Source: Coleofasciculus sp. FACHB-1120
GTDB taxonomy: Bacteria; Cyanobacteriota; Cyanobacteriia; Cyanobacteriales; FACHB-T130
Direction: 5' to 3'
Assembly (NCBI RefSeq): GCF_014698845.1
Contig: NZ_JACJTV010000004.1
Span: 186,001-250,000 of the forward strand
Length of the DNA stretch: 64,000 bases
Shown here: piece by piece, positions 17,971 through 27,504 of the stretch
How positions within the stretch are numbered: position 1 is the first letter of the stretch
Layout of the letters: every line of letters starts with the position of its first letter
Position numbers and translations under genes: made by a program
Notes under the pieces: generated by a model
What the model was told of the DNA's origin: nothing
Databases searched by the model: none
Seen by the model: only the letters and a program-made list of their open reading frames with translations

Positions 17971-18951
17971 TTAAGCAGGCTGAAACTCACCTAAGATTTT
18001 CACTTCTGGTTCTAAACACAGAGACCAATGCTGTTCTACTTGTTGCTGAACATAGCGAATTAGATGGAAAATATCGCTAGCTTTAGCACCGCCACAGTTG
18101 AGGATAAAGTTGGCATGGCGCTGGGCGACTTGGGCACCGCCAATCTGGTAGCCTTTGAGTCCGGTTTGCTCGATCAACCAGGCAGCTTTGTGAGAATCGG
18201 GATTGCGGAAAACGCTGCCGCAACTTGGTAAATGGTAGGGTTGAGTGGTTCGCCGTTGCTCTAGATGTTTGGCGGTTGTTGCCATGACTTGAGCTGGATC
18301 GGCTCCGGGTTGGAGTTGGAAGGTTGCCTGCGTCACCAAGCGATCGCCTCCTTGCAGCATTGAGGTGCGGTAGGCAAATCCTAGTTGTTGTGGTGTCAAA
18401 ATCTCAGCTTTTCCGCTGGGTGAGAGGGCTTGGACATTGACTAAAATATCAGCGGTACAGCTGGTATGAGCGCCTGCATTCATCACCACTGCGCCGCCGA
18501 CTGTACCGGGGATGCCAACAGCCCATTCCAACCCTTTCCAACCGCGTTCTGCTGCCTGCCATGCGAGGCGGGCGATGGGTTCTCCGGCACCTGCACTCAC
18601 CTGACCCGTTTCGGGGTCGAAGTTGGTGTGGCGGAGATGGCGAGTACAGATGGCTAAACCGGGAAGACCTTTATCACTCACCAGTAAGTTTGAACCGGCC
18701 CCCAAGAGCGTGATCGACAATTCTTGATACCGTGCCCACTCAAAACTGGCTTGCAGCTCTTCGGTGCGGCGGGGAGCTACATACCATTCGGCTGGCCCTC
18801 CCACTCGAAACGAGGTCAAGCTGGAGAGAGGAGCTTGCGATCGCACAATACAATCGGTTCCTGGTAGGTAAAGAGGGGAAGAAGACTTGGTGGATTTTTT
18901 CTGGGGGGAAGAAGCGTTTACAACGCTGGCTGGATCATAAGAGAGAGTCAT
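17971..18951 (-). CDS. murB: UDP-N-acetylenolpyruvoylglucosamine reductase
   Basis: A 326-residue flavoenzyme completing UDP-MurNAc synthesis for peptidoglycan. Recognisable blocks are [14 protein letters not shown] (start of the FAD domain), [40 protein letters not shown] with the proton-donor Ser, and [10 protein letters not shown] Ser/Lys-rich N-terminal tail of about 30 residues is not conserved. murC lies 139 bases upstream on the same strand, a common cyanobacterial arrangement. Confidence 0.95.
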   Translation of the reverse strand: MTLSYDPASVVNASSPQKKSTKSSSPLYLPGTDCIVRSQAPLSSLTSFRVGGPAEWYVAPRRTEELQASFEWARYQELSITLLGAGSNLLVSDKGLPGLAICTRHLRHTNFDPETGQVSAGAGEPIARLAWQAAERGWKGLEWAVGIPGTVGGAVVMNAGAHTSCTADILVNVQALSPSGKAEILTPQQLGFAYRTSMLQGGDRLVTQATFQLQPGADPAQVMATTAKHLEQRRTTQPYHLPSCGSVFRNPDSHKAAWLIEQTGLKGYQIGGAQVAQRHANFILNCGGAKASDIFHLIRYVQQQVEQHWSLCLEPEVKILGEFQPA

Positions 18952-19090
18952 ATCAATTCACAAATTTGAATGCCGAGACAGCTGAGGCCACAACATGAGT
19001 TTTGAGTAATTTTGAGTGAATCTGTTAGCTGGGAACTTCTTTACTTACCAGTACGACTTCAATGCAGCTAACGGATTCAGTCATCACCGA

Positions 19091-20632
19091 TTACTTGAGG
19101 CTGGCTTCGTCAGTTTTTTGATAGAACGCCATCACCTCAGGAATAATCTGATTTAGGTTGCCCGCCCCCAAAAACAGAGCCAAGTCGCCCGGTCGAAGGG
19201 TATCTGTAAGTAACTTACAGATGGACGGGAGAGACGGTTGGTAATGCACGTTCGGATGATTACCCGCCACTAATTCCGCGACTTGTTCACCGCTAATTTG
19301 CCCCAAATTAGGTTCTCCGGCGCTATAAATATCGCTGAGAATCACAATGTCGGCATCTTTAAAAGATTGAGCAAATTCCGGTAAAAAAGCGAGCGTCCGG
19401 CTGTAGCGGTGTGGTTGGAAAATAGCGACAAGCCTTCGCGGGGGCAACACTTGCAAGCGAGCTGCTGACAGGGTTGCCAGAAGTTCGCTGGGATGGTGGG
19501 CATAATCATCCACAAAGTAGATGCCATTGCGTTCGCCCCGCAACTCAAATCGGCGGCGGGCACCCTCGAAGGTAGCGATCGCCTCTGCAATTACCTCAAA
19601 ATCCATTCCCAACTGACGACCTACAGCCACGGCTGCTAGGGCATTGCTGAGATTGTGCTTTCCTAGCAGCTTTAAGGAGAGCGTCCCCAGAATTTCTCCT
19701 CGTTCCCAAACTTGTGCCTCTGTGCCATCCGCCCGATAATCTACCTGATCGACCGTATAATCAGCCCCAGAATCTCGCTGCAAGCTGTAGCCGATCGTGG
19801 GTTGCAGATAATCTCTGACTACAGCACAATCAATGCACCCCACCAAAGTCTTACAGCGTTTGGCAAATATCTGGAAGGTGGTAATCACCTCTTCGAGCGA
19901 TTCATAGTGATCTGGATGATCCAGCTCAATGTTTGTCACTACGCCAATTTCGGCTGAGAGTCTTGATAACGACCCATCTGATTCATCCGCTTCCGCGACC
20001 AGATAGGGGCCGTCTCCCAACCGTGCGTTGCCTCCCCAGGCATTCACTTCACCGCCTACCACAATTGTTGGGTCTAATCCGCCCTGTAGTAATAAATACC
20101 CAATTAAACTGCTGGTTGTAGTTTTCCCATGAGTACCAGCAACAGCAATACTTTGGTAATCCTGGATCAAAGCTGCTAATAAATCCGAACGATGAAAAAT
20201 CGGACAGCCTAATTCAATGGCTGCCCGATATTCAGAGTTTGCCGGATTGATTGCAGTTGAACAAATCACTTGGGGCAGAGCCATTGCCTTCAAGTTCCCA
20301 GATGACCCTCGATTACTCGACCGGGTTGCTCCAGTTTCCACAGGTTCTCTGGAGGGTTCCAGGCGATCGCTTATCCCAATGACTGCCGTTGGTAATGCCT
20401 CGTAGGCTGAGTCCTCGGCTGGTTGAAAAAATTCCAAGTTTGCGGCGTCTTGACTTCCAAAAACATGACTGCCAACGGCCTGCAAACGTTTAGTAATATG
20501 ACTGGAATGAATATCCGATCCAGATACAGGCAGCTTACGCTTGGCTAGAACGTAGGCCAGAGCTGACATTCCAATTCCACCAATGCCGATGAAATGAAAT
20601 GGCCTCCCCGTAAAATCAACAGTATTCGGCAT
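19091..20632 (-). CDS. murC: UDP-N-acetylmuramate--L-alanine ligase, with an insertion
   Basis: A 513-residue Mur ligase adding L-Ala to UDP-MurNAc. The nucleotide-fold start HFIGIGGIGMSALA, the P-loop VAGTHGKTTTSS (about 165-176), AEADESDGSLS and the VDDYAHHPSE block are intact. Between LEFFQ (about 70) and PQVICSTAIN (120) lies a Ser/Arg/Glu-rich stretch of some 48 residues, where relatives have a shorter, variable loop; the DNA there contains a HIP1 site. The enzyme should be active, since the insertion lies outside the motifs. murB follows. Confidence 0.95.
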   Translation of the reverse strand: MPNTVDFTGRPFHFIGIGGIGMSALAYVLAKRKLPVSGSDIHSSHITKRLQAVGSHVFGSQDAANLEFFQPAEDSAYEALPTAVIGISDRLEPSREPVETGATRSSNRGSSGNLKAMALPQVICSTAINPANSEYRAAIELGCPIFHRSDLLAALIQDYQSIAVAGTHGKTTTSSLIGYLLLQGGLDPTIVVGGEVNAWGGNARLGDGPYLVAEADESDGSLSRLSAEIGVVTNIELDHPDHYESLEEVITTFQIFAKRCKTLVGCIDCAVVRDYLQPTIGYSLQRDSGADYTVDQVDYRADGTEAQVWERGEILGTLSLKLLGKHNLSNALAAVAVGRQLGMDFEVIAEAIATFEGARRRFELRGERNGIYFVDDYAHHPSELLATLSAARLQVLPPRRLVAIFQPHRYSRTLAFLPEFAQSFKDADIVILSDIYSAGEPNLGQISGEQVAELVAGNHPNVHYQPSLPSICKLLTDTLRPGDLALFLGAGNLNQIIPEVMAFYQKTDEASLK

Positions 20633-20961
20633 CTTAGCTCCTTACACACCACACCACACCAGGCTGCACGGATAACACGCGCTATCATATCAAGAATTGA
20701 TTTTTCCTGATACAACCTTGCCAAGATTTACAGCACAATCCCAGAGCGCGATCGCAGAATATACTTTCGTTCGCTATAACTGCACTTTAGGTCATTCCTA
20801 AAAAGAGCGGCTTCTATCATGGGATGGTTTTTATCTTTACACGTCAAAATGCATTTCTGTCCGGAAACTTCTTGCAAAGACTAACACCAAGACAGTAGCA
20901 GATCATCCGCATTTTTACTGCTTAACCTGGAGAAGAGGAGACAATCCACAACGGATCTTGT
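20633..20961. other. Divergent intergenic region between murC and nadD
   Basis: About 330 bases with start sites on both sides. It holds a run of CACAC/CCACA repeats just upstream of murC and one HIP1-like site. I see no gene, tRNA or clear operator; it must contain both promoters. Confidence 0.5.
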
Positions 20962-21594
20962 ATGCAAAACTTGGGAATTTTGGGTGGCACCTTTGATCCC
21001 ATTCACTGGGGACACCTGTTGATGGCGGAAACTGCCTTCTCTCAGGCGGCTCTGAACCAAGTCATTTGGGTACCGAGTCGCCGTCCTCCCTACAAAGTGG
21101 CAGTGGAATTTGAGCATCGCGCTCAAATGGTGCAGCAAGCGATCGCAGACCATCCAAACTTTGTTTTTTCCCCTCTAGAGACAAATTGCACCCGTTCAGA
21201 TTATGCCATTCATACCCTCTTAGACCTCCAGATTCTCTACCCTGATAGCCGCTGGCACTGGATTATTGGCACGGACGCCTTCAGAACCTTACCCCGTTGG
21301 CATCGACGGCAGGAACTTGTCCCTGCTTGTGAATGGTTGGTGGCACCACGTCCAGAAGAACTGCCGATCCCGATGGATGATAACCGAGGAAATTTGCTCT
21401 GCCAGCAGATTGTTCAACAGCTTGCCACCCAAGATTTGACGATTCGCTGGCAGTTGTTGAAAATGCCGAAAGTGAGCATTTCATCAAGTTTGATTCGCCA
21501 GTATTGTCGCCAAGAACAGTCGATTCGTTATTTAGTCCCAGAAGCTATCAGAGTGTATATTTCCACTCACAACCTCTACGGAGGAGAGATTTGA
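20962..21594 (+). CDS. nadD: Nicotinate-nucleotide adenylyltransferase
   Basis: A 210-residue nucleotidyltransferase making deaminoNAD from nicotinate mononucleotide and ATP in NAD synthesis. The signature GGTFDPIHWGHL (8-19) binds ATP, RRPPYK follows, IIGTDAFRTLPRWHR is the conserved middle block and SISSSLIRQ is the C-terminal ATP motif. Length is normal. It is divergent from murC. Confidence 0.93.
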   Translation: MQNLGILGGTFDPIHWGHLLMAETAFSQAALNQVIWVPSRRPPYKVAVEFEHRAQMVQQAIADHPNFVFSPLETNCTRSDYAIHTLLDLQILYPDSRWHWIIGTDAFRTLPRWHRRQELVPACEWLVAPRPEELPIPMDDNRGNLLCQQIVQQLATQDLTIRWQLLKMPKVSISSSLIRQYCRQEQSIRYLVPEAIRVYISTHNLYGGEI

Positions 21595-21658
21595 ACTTAA
21601 TTTGAAATTGAAATAATGATTCAAAATTATGAGTCGTTTCTAATTTTGCAGCCTTAGT

Positions 21659-21817
21659 TTAATGATTCTTGAATGCCTCATAACTTCCCGATTCAGGCAA
21701 AGCATGCCCCTTCTCAAACAACGCTGACAGGCAATTTGGTTGGGGTTTAATGGCTTCGTCAGAGCAAGCGATCGCTTCTTGATACTGTCCTAAGCTACTA
21801 AGCGCATAGCAGTGTTT
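21659..21817 (-). pseudogene. Remnant of a TPR-repeat protein
   Basis: On the minus strand one frame from 21817 to the TAA at 21659 reads ALSSLGQYQEAIACSDEAIK, then PQPNCLSALFEKGHALPESG and SYEAFKNH: one and a half tetratricopeptide repeats. The frame opens right after an in-frame stop and has no start codon, so this is a fragment of a longer lost gene. TPR consensus residues (Gly, Tyr, Ala, Ala, Pro) sit in the expected places. Confidence 0.55.
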
Positions 21818-22393
21818 TTAACTGAAGTCAACCAGTGTCCGGGTAGAGATTGAACAACCAGTTAGATTAGATACTCGTATAAGAGCGAGTACCTTAGAAC
21901 TTACAATCTCTGTACTTCTTAGAGTGCCCAATGCGGCTACCGGCAAAAATTTGAAATTCTCCATTTTAGGCTTTTAAGCGCTATTCGGACTAAACAATAG
22001 CTAAAAGTTATTATTGGGACTAAAGAAGAATTAATAGATGAAATTAGCGATTTAAGAGCCTAAATAAGGGAAAATACTAATAAAATAATTGTTTAAGTAA
22101 AAATTGATCGCGCAAATGCCTCAAAACAGGTGAACTTCAGCTTCGACTGACGCTTCTTCCCATAGCCCCCGGCAGTAAAAGTTAAGCCAGGGTGGCAACG
22201 AGTACGTTTGCGATCGCGCTTGTCCTCTAGATTTTGTCCTTTTCCCAGTCAAGGACGATTCGTTTCGATCCCAACTAAATTCGATTGAGGAGAATCGCTG
22301 CAAACCACTAGGTAGAATTGTTCAGCCTTTGCGATATGATTGGGGTCATTAACAGGAAAATACTGTAGGTCACAAGATAGAGGGCAAGACGCT
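21818..22393. other. Intergenic region upstream of gap2, degraded
   Basis: About 575 AT-rich bases between the TPR remnant and gap2. Short frames are interrupted by stops and I recognise none. It looks like decayed sequence plus the gap2 promoter. Confidence 0.45.
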
Positions 22394-23407
22394 GTGATTA
22401 GAGTAGCGATCAACGGTTTTGGGCGCATCGGACGTAACTTTATGCGATGCTGGCTGGGTCGGGAAAATAGCCATATAGAAGTCGTCGCTATCAACGACAC
22501 TTCTGACCCAAAAACCAACTCCCACTTGCTGAAATATGATTCAATGATGGGGAAGTTTAACGCTGATATCAGTTACGATGACAACTCCATCACTGTTAAC
22601 GGCAAAACGATTAAATGCACATCGGATCGCAACCCAGAAAACTTGCCCTGGAAAGATTGGGAAATTGACCTGATTATCGAATCAACAGGCGTCTTTACCA
22701 GCAAGGAAGGGGCATCCAAGCATATAAAGGCTGGAGCTAAGAAAGTTCTGATTACCGCTCCCGGTAAAAATGATGACGGCACCTTTGTGGTAGGCGTCAA
22801 CGAGAAAGAATATGACCACGACAAGCATGTTGTGATCAGCAATGCTAGCTGCACCACCAACTGCCTAGCACCTGTTGCCAAAGTGCTGCACGAACAGTTC
22901 GGCATTATCAAAGGCACGATGACCACCACCCACAGCTATACCGGCGACCAGCGTTTACTGGATGCTTCTCACCGGGATTTGCGGCGGGCACGGGCGGCAG
23001 CGCTCAACATTGTTCCTACCTCAACGGGTGCCGCTAAAGCAGTTGCTTTGGTGTTGCCAGAGCTGAAGGGCAAGCTGAATGGGATTGCTTTGCGGGTGCC
23101 AACTCCAAACGTTTCCGTAGTGGATTTGGTGATTCAAGTCGAGAAGCAGACCTTCACTGATGAAGTGAACCAAGCGCTGAAAGCTGCCGCTGAAGGCCCA
23201 ATGAAAGGCATTCTGGAATACAACGAACTGGAGCTAGTCTCTAGCGATTATCGGGGTACCGATGCTTCTTCCATCGTGGATGCCAGCCTAACGATGGTTA
23301 TGGGCGGAGACTTGGTTAAAGTTATCTCTTGGTACGACAACGAGTGGGGTTACTCTCAGCGGGTTGTAGACTTGGCTGAACTGGTGGGTGAGAAGTGGAA
23401 AGCTTAA
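22394..23407 (+). CDS. gap2: NADP-dependent glyceraldehyde-3-phosphate dehydrogenase (Calvin cycle type)
   Basis: A 337-residue GAPDH. The Rossmann start [20 protein letters not shown], the catalytic Cys in [12 protein letters not shown], the phosphate-site [26 protein letters not shown] and the C-terminal [15 protein letters not shown] match the plastid-type Gap2 enzyme that serves both the Calvin cycle and gluconeogenesis. I start it at the GTG at 22394 with GAGGG about 10 bases upstream; a frame opening at 22340 adds an unconserved leader. Its stop overlaps the convergent thiL stop by 4 bases. Confidence 0.95.
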   Translation: MIRVAINGFGRIGRNFMRCWLGRENSHIEVVAINDTSDPKTNSHLLKYDSMMGKFNADISYDDNSITVNGKTIKCTSDRNPENLPWKDWEIDLIIESTGVFTSKEGASKHIKAGAKKVLITAPGKNDDGTFVVGVNEKEYDHDKHVVISNASCTTNCLAPVAKVLHEQFGIIKGTMTTTHSYTGDQRLLDASHRDLRRARAAALNIVPTSTGAAKAVALVLPELKGKLNGIALRVPTPNVSVVDLVIQVEKQTFTDEVNQALKAAAEGPMKGILEYNELELVSSDYRGTDASSIVDASLTMVMGGDLVKVISWYDNEWGYSQRVVDLAELVGEKWKA

Positions 23408-24420
23408 AAATGCTGAAAGCTTTGGCTTAGGGTGAGTTGTTGGTCGGGATAGATGCCGGTAGAGTCTCCTAATAAGACAGTTGAGCCGGTAGTAATTTTT
23501 CCGACCACAGCGGCTTCTTTGCCCAGTCGTTTGATTAACGCCTGGGCTTTTTCCAGAGGTAAGCACAGCACCAGTTCAAAGTCTTCACCACCGTATAAAG
23601 CCCAGTTCAGAGCTTGCTCGGCAGGCACAAGCTGGGTAAGGGCATGAGGGCGGGGAATTGCACTGCGTTCGACATGGGCACCCACTCGACTACACCGGCA
23701 GATTTGCACAATGGCATCTGCTAGACCGTCGCTGCTGTCCATGCCAGCCACGGGAATTTTAGATTTTGGATTTTGGATTTTGGGCGGGGAATCTAAAATT
23801 TCCCACAAAAACGGCAACACATCTAGCCTAGGTTTGGGACGCTGGTGAGTTTCGATTAAAGATGCTTTGTCAGTTTCACTGAGATGTTGACCAAACTCTG
23901 GGTGAAGCAGTAATTCTAGACCAGCTCGTGAGGCTCCGTGAACGCCAGTGACGATAATAGCATCCCCAACCTGAGCATTTGAGCGCCGAAGGATCTGAGT
24001 TGGGGAAGCTTGACCAAAGGCGGTAATCGCGACGGTAATCACCGATGAGCGGCAAATATCGCCGCCGACGATCGCTGTATTGTATTGTTGCAAGCATTCG
24101 GTGAGTCCCTGATAGAGTCGCTCAACCCAGGTGACAGATGTATCACCCGTGACGCTCAAACCTACGGTAATGCCTAGAGGCAGTGCCCCCATTGCAGCTA
24201 GATCGGATAAATTGGCAGCAGCAGCACGCCAGCCAGCATCTTCTGGGGAAGTGGTGCGATCGCTAAAATGAGTTCCATCTACCAGTACATCGGTCGTCAC
24301 TACCAATTCTTGACCGGGCTGAATGGTCATCACCGCCGCATCATCCCCCACAACTTCCGGCGGACAAAAGCGCTGCAATCGTTCTAATAAACCTTGTTCT
24401 CCAATATCTCGAATCTTCAT
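23404..24420 (-). CDS. thiL: Thiamine-monophosphate kinase, with a repeat-derived insert
   Basis: A 338-residue enzyme phosphorylating thiamine phosphate to thiamine diphosphate. It carries the family start [43 protein letters not shown], the IVGGDI metal site, and [11 protein letters not shown]. Between LWEIL (about 209) and GMDSS (226) sits KIQNPKSKI, encoded by the ATTTTGGATTTTGG repeat found between genes elsewhere in cyanobacteria (a palindromic copy is at 37537-37575). The enzyme motifs are intact. Convergent overlap of 4 bases with gap2. Confidence 0.93.
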   Translation of the reverse strand: MKIRDIGEQGLLERLQRFCPPEVVGDDAAVMTIQPGQELVVTTDVLVDGTHFSDRTTSPEDAGWRAAAANLSDLAAMGALPLGITVGLSVTGDTSVTWVERLYQGLTECLQQYNTAIVGGDICRSSVITVAITAFGQASPTQILRRSNAQVGDAIIVTGVHGASRAGLELLLHPEFGQHLSETDKASLIETHQRPKPRLDVLPFLWEILDSPPKIQNPKSKIPVAGMDSSDGLADAIVQICRCSRVGAHVERSAIPRPHALTQLVPAEQALNWALYGGEDFELVLCLPLEKAQALIKRLGKEAAVVGKITTGSTVLLGDSTGIYPDQQLTLSQSFQHF

Positions 24421-24596
24421 GCATCTAAACTATTCAGTGTCTGATAGTTTAGCGGCTAGAAGAAACGCGATCGCTACAATCGACTCATCCAGCAATATAT
24501 TTCTCGTAGCTACCAGCAATTGTCTAGGCTTAGTCTCAAAATGATATTATTTGGGGTTCGGCAGTCTACCTCACCCGCAATTTTCTCTAAATTGGC

Positions 24597-24638
24597 AAAA
24601 AAATCGGGACTAGAAGCCTTGTTCAGCATCTAATCCCG
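24597..24638 (-). terminator. Intrinsic terminator downstream of the XDP2-like gene
   Basis: Read on the minus strand, CGGGATTAGA (24638-24629) pairs with TCTAGTCCCG (24614-24605) with one wobble, and a run of seven T follows (24603-24597). This is a textbook factor-independent terminator for the PEP-CTERM gene ending at 24672. Confidence 0.8.
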
Positions 24639-24671
24639 GCTAATCTGTGCATTGTTTAAAACAATGAAGAA

Positions 24672-25496
24672 TTAGGAAACTTTAGCAGCTTGACGGCGGC
24701 GGCGAGAAACTACTAAAGCACCTGCTACCATTCCTAAACCCGCAAGGCTTGCTGGTTCAGGCACGCTCACATTTTGAGCAACTACCTTAAAGTCAGGACC
24801 ATTATGACCCTTGAAGCTTGACAGGCGAAGACCCACAGCTTTCTGTGTCGCTTTCAGACCTAAAGAACCAACTTTCTGATTTTCGTTGATTTCTTTGGTG
24901 TTGATATCGAAGCCAGCATACTCCCACATATCTCTGGTAATCTTGAACGCCTCTAGCACGTTTCCAAATTTATCCAGAGACTCAACGAATAAATCGCTGT
25001 TTCCAGCTGTCTGAGTATCCCCAGCCTTTGGATTGCCTCGTTCCCAGAAGAAGAATGTGTCTGTTGCCTGCCCGAAGAAAACTTCGATTATAGATGTTGC
25101 ATAATCGTCTTCAGTATCAATGATGCTGTTGAGATTCAAGTTGCCTAAGCTAGCAACGATATCAGCAGCCGTGGGGTTTTCCTTTTTAGGTCCCTGCGGC
25201 AGAGAGGGGTCGCTGACTGTACCATCGCCGTGGTCGGAACTGGCTGGACCCTGCTGTTGACCAGTTGTATGGTCATTTTTGATGATTTTGGCATCTGTAA
25301 CCAGCAAGAAGTCTTTGATTGTAGCGCCATCAAAAGTAACTGCCTCTAGCTTGATATCCTTCTTGGGGTCAGCAGGCTTTGGAGAGAAGGTGGTGCCAAA
25401 ATCAAAAGGAGAGAAAGCTTGAGCCGAAGTTGCCGAAAAAGCTAGAAGGCTGCCAGCCACTAAGCTTATAAAAGCTGAAGTCTGTTGAAGTTTCAT
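24672..25496 (-). CDS. PEP-CTERM surface protein, XDP2-like
   Basis: About 274 residues. The signal peptide ends AQA before FSPFD. A cyanobacterial surface domain follows with LNLNSIIDTEDDYATS, TFFFWERGN, SLDKFGNVLEAFKITR and NGPDFKVVAQN. The PEP-CTERM anchor is VPEPASLAGLGMVAGALVV followed by RRRRQ, the sorting signal cleaved by exosortase. It is homologous along its length to the gene at 43242. The ATG at 25496 with AAGGTG before it is preferred; an upstream frame to 25562 lacks support. Its role at the surface is unknown. Confidence 0.85.
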   Translation of the reverse strand: MKLQQTSAFISLVAGSLLAFSATSAQAFSPFDFGTTFSPKPADPKKDIKLEAVTFDGATIKDFLLVTDAKIIKNDHTTGQQQGPASSDHGDGTVSDPSLPQGPKKENPTAADIVASLGNLNLNSIIDTEDDYATSIIEVFFGQATDTFFFWERGNPKAGDTQTAGNSDLFVESLDKFGNVLEAFKITRDMWEYAGFDINTKEINENQKVGSLGLKATQKAVGLRLSSFKGHNGPDFKVVAQNVSVPEPASLAGLGMVAGALVVSRRRRQAAKVS

Positions 25497-26207
25497 CTGG
25501 TTCACCTTAATTGATCCGAAGTTCAAGATTTTAAATGTCCGCATATTTAGCGTTTGAGTCATGTTGCTATTTTTTAGTTGAACCTAGTAGTTTACTTGAG
25601 TGTTACGGATGATTGCGTTGGAAACTACTTAAGCACCTGATGAACGAAGACTGGTTATCTAAGAAATGACTCTAGCTTTTAGTAGCAAACTCAGGAGACC
25701 GAGTAAATATGCTTGGCTTTGTTCTTCCTAAATATAGGGAATCTTTCGAGTAGATAGCAATCATTCGGACGTATCTTTACTGACTCTTTAACATCACCCG
25801 TAGTTTTTACAGAAACGTGTAAAGTTGGGGTGAAGTCAAGTTCTGGAACCAAGACTATGTATGTATCCTGATTTTCAACAACCAAATAAAAAAAATCTAT
25901 ATATTTTCCGTAGAAATACGGTTTACTAAAGTCTGGTTTAATGGATTAAAACTAAATCTGCGGGAAATTACTGAAAACCCAATACTCTAACTGCGGGGAA
26001 TACGCAGGAAATGGCTTAAAACAAACACTAAAGCTAACAGTTAGTAAGAAAAAATACTTAGAAAAGAGATGCGGGAACGGGCGAAGCTTTTCCCCTGTTG
26101 GAGGTAAATCTCTAGTTAACGATGAGGAAGGCTTCGCCCGTTTAACTTCCAGAAAAAAGCAGATTATATCAGCTTAGGGTAATTTTAGAGTGACTTTAAC
26201 CGGCTAT
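25497..26207. other. AT-rich intergenic region with a palindrome
   Basis: About 700 bases. A 64-codon minus frame at 25691-25885 has no ribosome site or family resemblance and I do not call it. Inverted 12-mers AACGGGCGAAGC (26076-26087) and GCTTCGCCCGTT (26131-26142) lie about 65-130 bases downstream of nblB and may end its transcript. Confidence 0.5.
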
Positions 26208-26873
26208 TTAAGCAGATTTTAAACAAGTTTGTGCTTCCTGAGCTACTTGCTCGACTTCATCTTTCGCTAGAGCTTCTAATATCGAGCGTGCTTCTGCGCC
26301 ACCTAGGCGATTGAGCGCCTGTACCACCCGGTAGCGGATCTGCCAATCCGAATGGGTAGAGTAGGGAGCAATCAGGGGAACTGCACGCGGATCTCCGAGT
26401 TCTCCCAGTGAAGAGATAGCAGCAGTTTGGACTAATTCGTTACCAGAGGTGAGGGCTTCTTCTAGGAGTTCAAACCCTCTGCTGTCGCCCATTTCTCCCA
26501 AAGCCGCAACAATGCTGAACTTAACGAGCCACTCTGGGGTTTGATTGTAAACTTGCTGCAAGTCCTCGAAAGCTTCTTTTAACTGTAGCGCTCCCAAAGC
26601 ATCAGCGGCAGCAGCTTGGACATCTGCTTCCGAGTCATTGAATAAGCGATCGCGCAAAACACTCAAAGATGTTTGTAAATCTTCTTGTCCCAGAGTATCC
26701 ATCTGGCTGACAGCAGCATATCTAACGCGAGTGTTGCTGTCTGTCACAGCGGGTTGCACCAGCTCAAACGCGATCGCCCTTTCCAGCTGGCGCAGCTGGT
26801 TAATGCCACGAATGCGATCGCCAAAATTTTCTGAACCCAGCAATTCTCTAACAGACTCAGGGGTAATGCTCAT
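26208..26873 (-). CDS. nblB: Phycobilisome degradation protein NblB (HEAT-repeat)
   Basis: A 221-residue protein built of HEAT-like repeats (VRYAAVSQMDTLG, VQAAAADALGAL, VKFSIVAALGEMGDSRG, VQTAAISSLGELGDPRAVPL, IRYRVVQALNRLG). The start ITPESVRELLGSENFGDRIRGINQL and overall pattern match cyanobacterial NblB, related to phycobilin lyases, which helps dismantle phycobilisomes during nutrient stress. It could also be a chromophore-lyase relative. It follows the CBS gene by 96 bases on the same strand. Confidence 0.78.
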   Translation of the reverse strand: MSITPESVRELLGSENFGDRIRGINQLRQLERAIAFELVQPAVTDSNTRVRYAAVSQMDTLGQEDLQTSLSVLRDRLFNDSEADVQAAAADALGALQLKEAFEDLQQVYNQTPEWLVKFSIVAALGEMGDSRGFELLEEALTSGNELVQTAAISSLGELGDPRAVPLIAPYSTHSDWQIRYRVVQALNRLGGAEARSILEALAKDEVEQVAQEAQTCLKSA

Positions 26874-26969
26874 TATTATTTGATTATTGATTAGTTTTCA
26901 GTTGTCACTTGTTATGAGTCATTAGTCATGAGTCCTTTGCGGCAAACTCCCAATGACTAATGACCAGGA

Positions 26970-27455
26970 TTAATCCACCTCAGATGCCATTGCTCGCACA
27001 ATATCCCCACGGGTGAGGATACCAATCACCTGAGCATTTTTATCAATCACCGGCAAGCGGCGAACATTTCGCTCGTGCATCAGCGCAGCGGCTTCCCGTA
27101 AAGGTTTTTCCTCGGTAATGGTAATGGCATCTTGGGTCATTACTTCCCCAACCGTTTGCCCCAGAGACTTGTGCAGGTCTCGTTCAAAAGTGGCTGGATT
27201 TTGCAGGTAAATCACGCTATCTAGAAACATGATGTAAGCCGGAGGAGTTACCCCTTTTTCTTGCCACATCAAGTCAGTTTCCGAGATAACGCCGACTAAT
27301 TTGCCAGTTTGTTCGACTACTGGCAGACCGCTGATGTGTCGTTCTGCCAAGATTTGGATTGCCTCCTTGAGAGGCGTTTCAGGCCGTACCACGATTGGGT
27401 CACGACTCATAACATCGGCTACAGTTTTGGGCATACAAGGCTTAACTGCTGTCAC
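26970..27455 (-). CDS. CBS-domain pair protein
   Basis: A 161-residue protein made of two CBS motifs: VADVMSRDPIVVRPETPLKEAIQIL...GLPVVEQTGKLVGVISETDLM and VGEVMTQDAITITEEKPLREAAALM...RLPVIDKNAQVIGILTRGDIV. Together they form a Bateman module that usually binds adenine nucleotides and regulates a partner. No catalytic domain is attached. It lies 49 bases downstream of the M42 peptidase gene and 96 bases upstream of nblB, all on one strand, so they may share a transcript. Confidence 0.9.
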   Translation of the reverse strand: MTAVKPCMPKTVADVMSRDPIVVRPETPLKEAIQILAERHISGLPVVEQTGKLVGVISETDLMWQEKGVTPPAYIMFLDSVIYLQNPATFERDLHKSLGQTVGEVMTQDAITITEEKPLREAAALMHERNVRRLPVIDKNAQVIGILTRGDIVRAMASEVD

Positions 27456-27504
27456 AGGATAACTGGCTTAATTGTAAGGAATTGCAGGGATCAATTGTCT
27501 TTTG

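Noticed and set aside
22249-22518. 89-codon minus frame across the gap2 start
   Set aside because: Overlaps the gap2 start region and has no supporting signal.
25691-25885. 64-codon minus-strand frame
   Set aside because: No ribosome site, no family resemblance and no conserved neighbour; it may be chance in AT-rich DNA.
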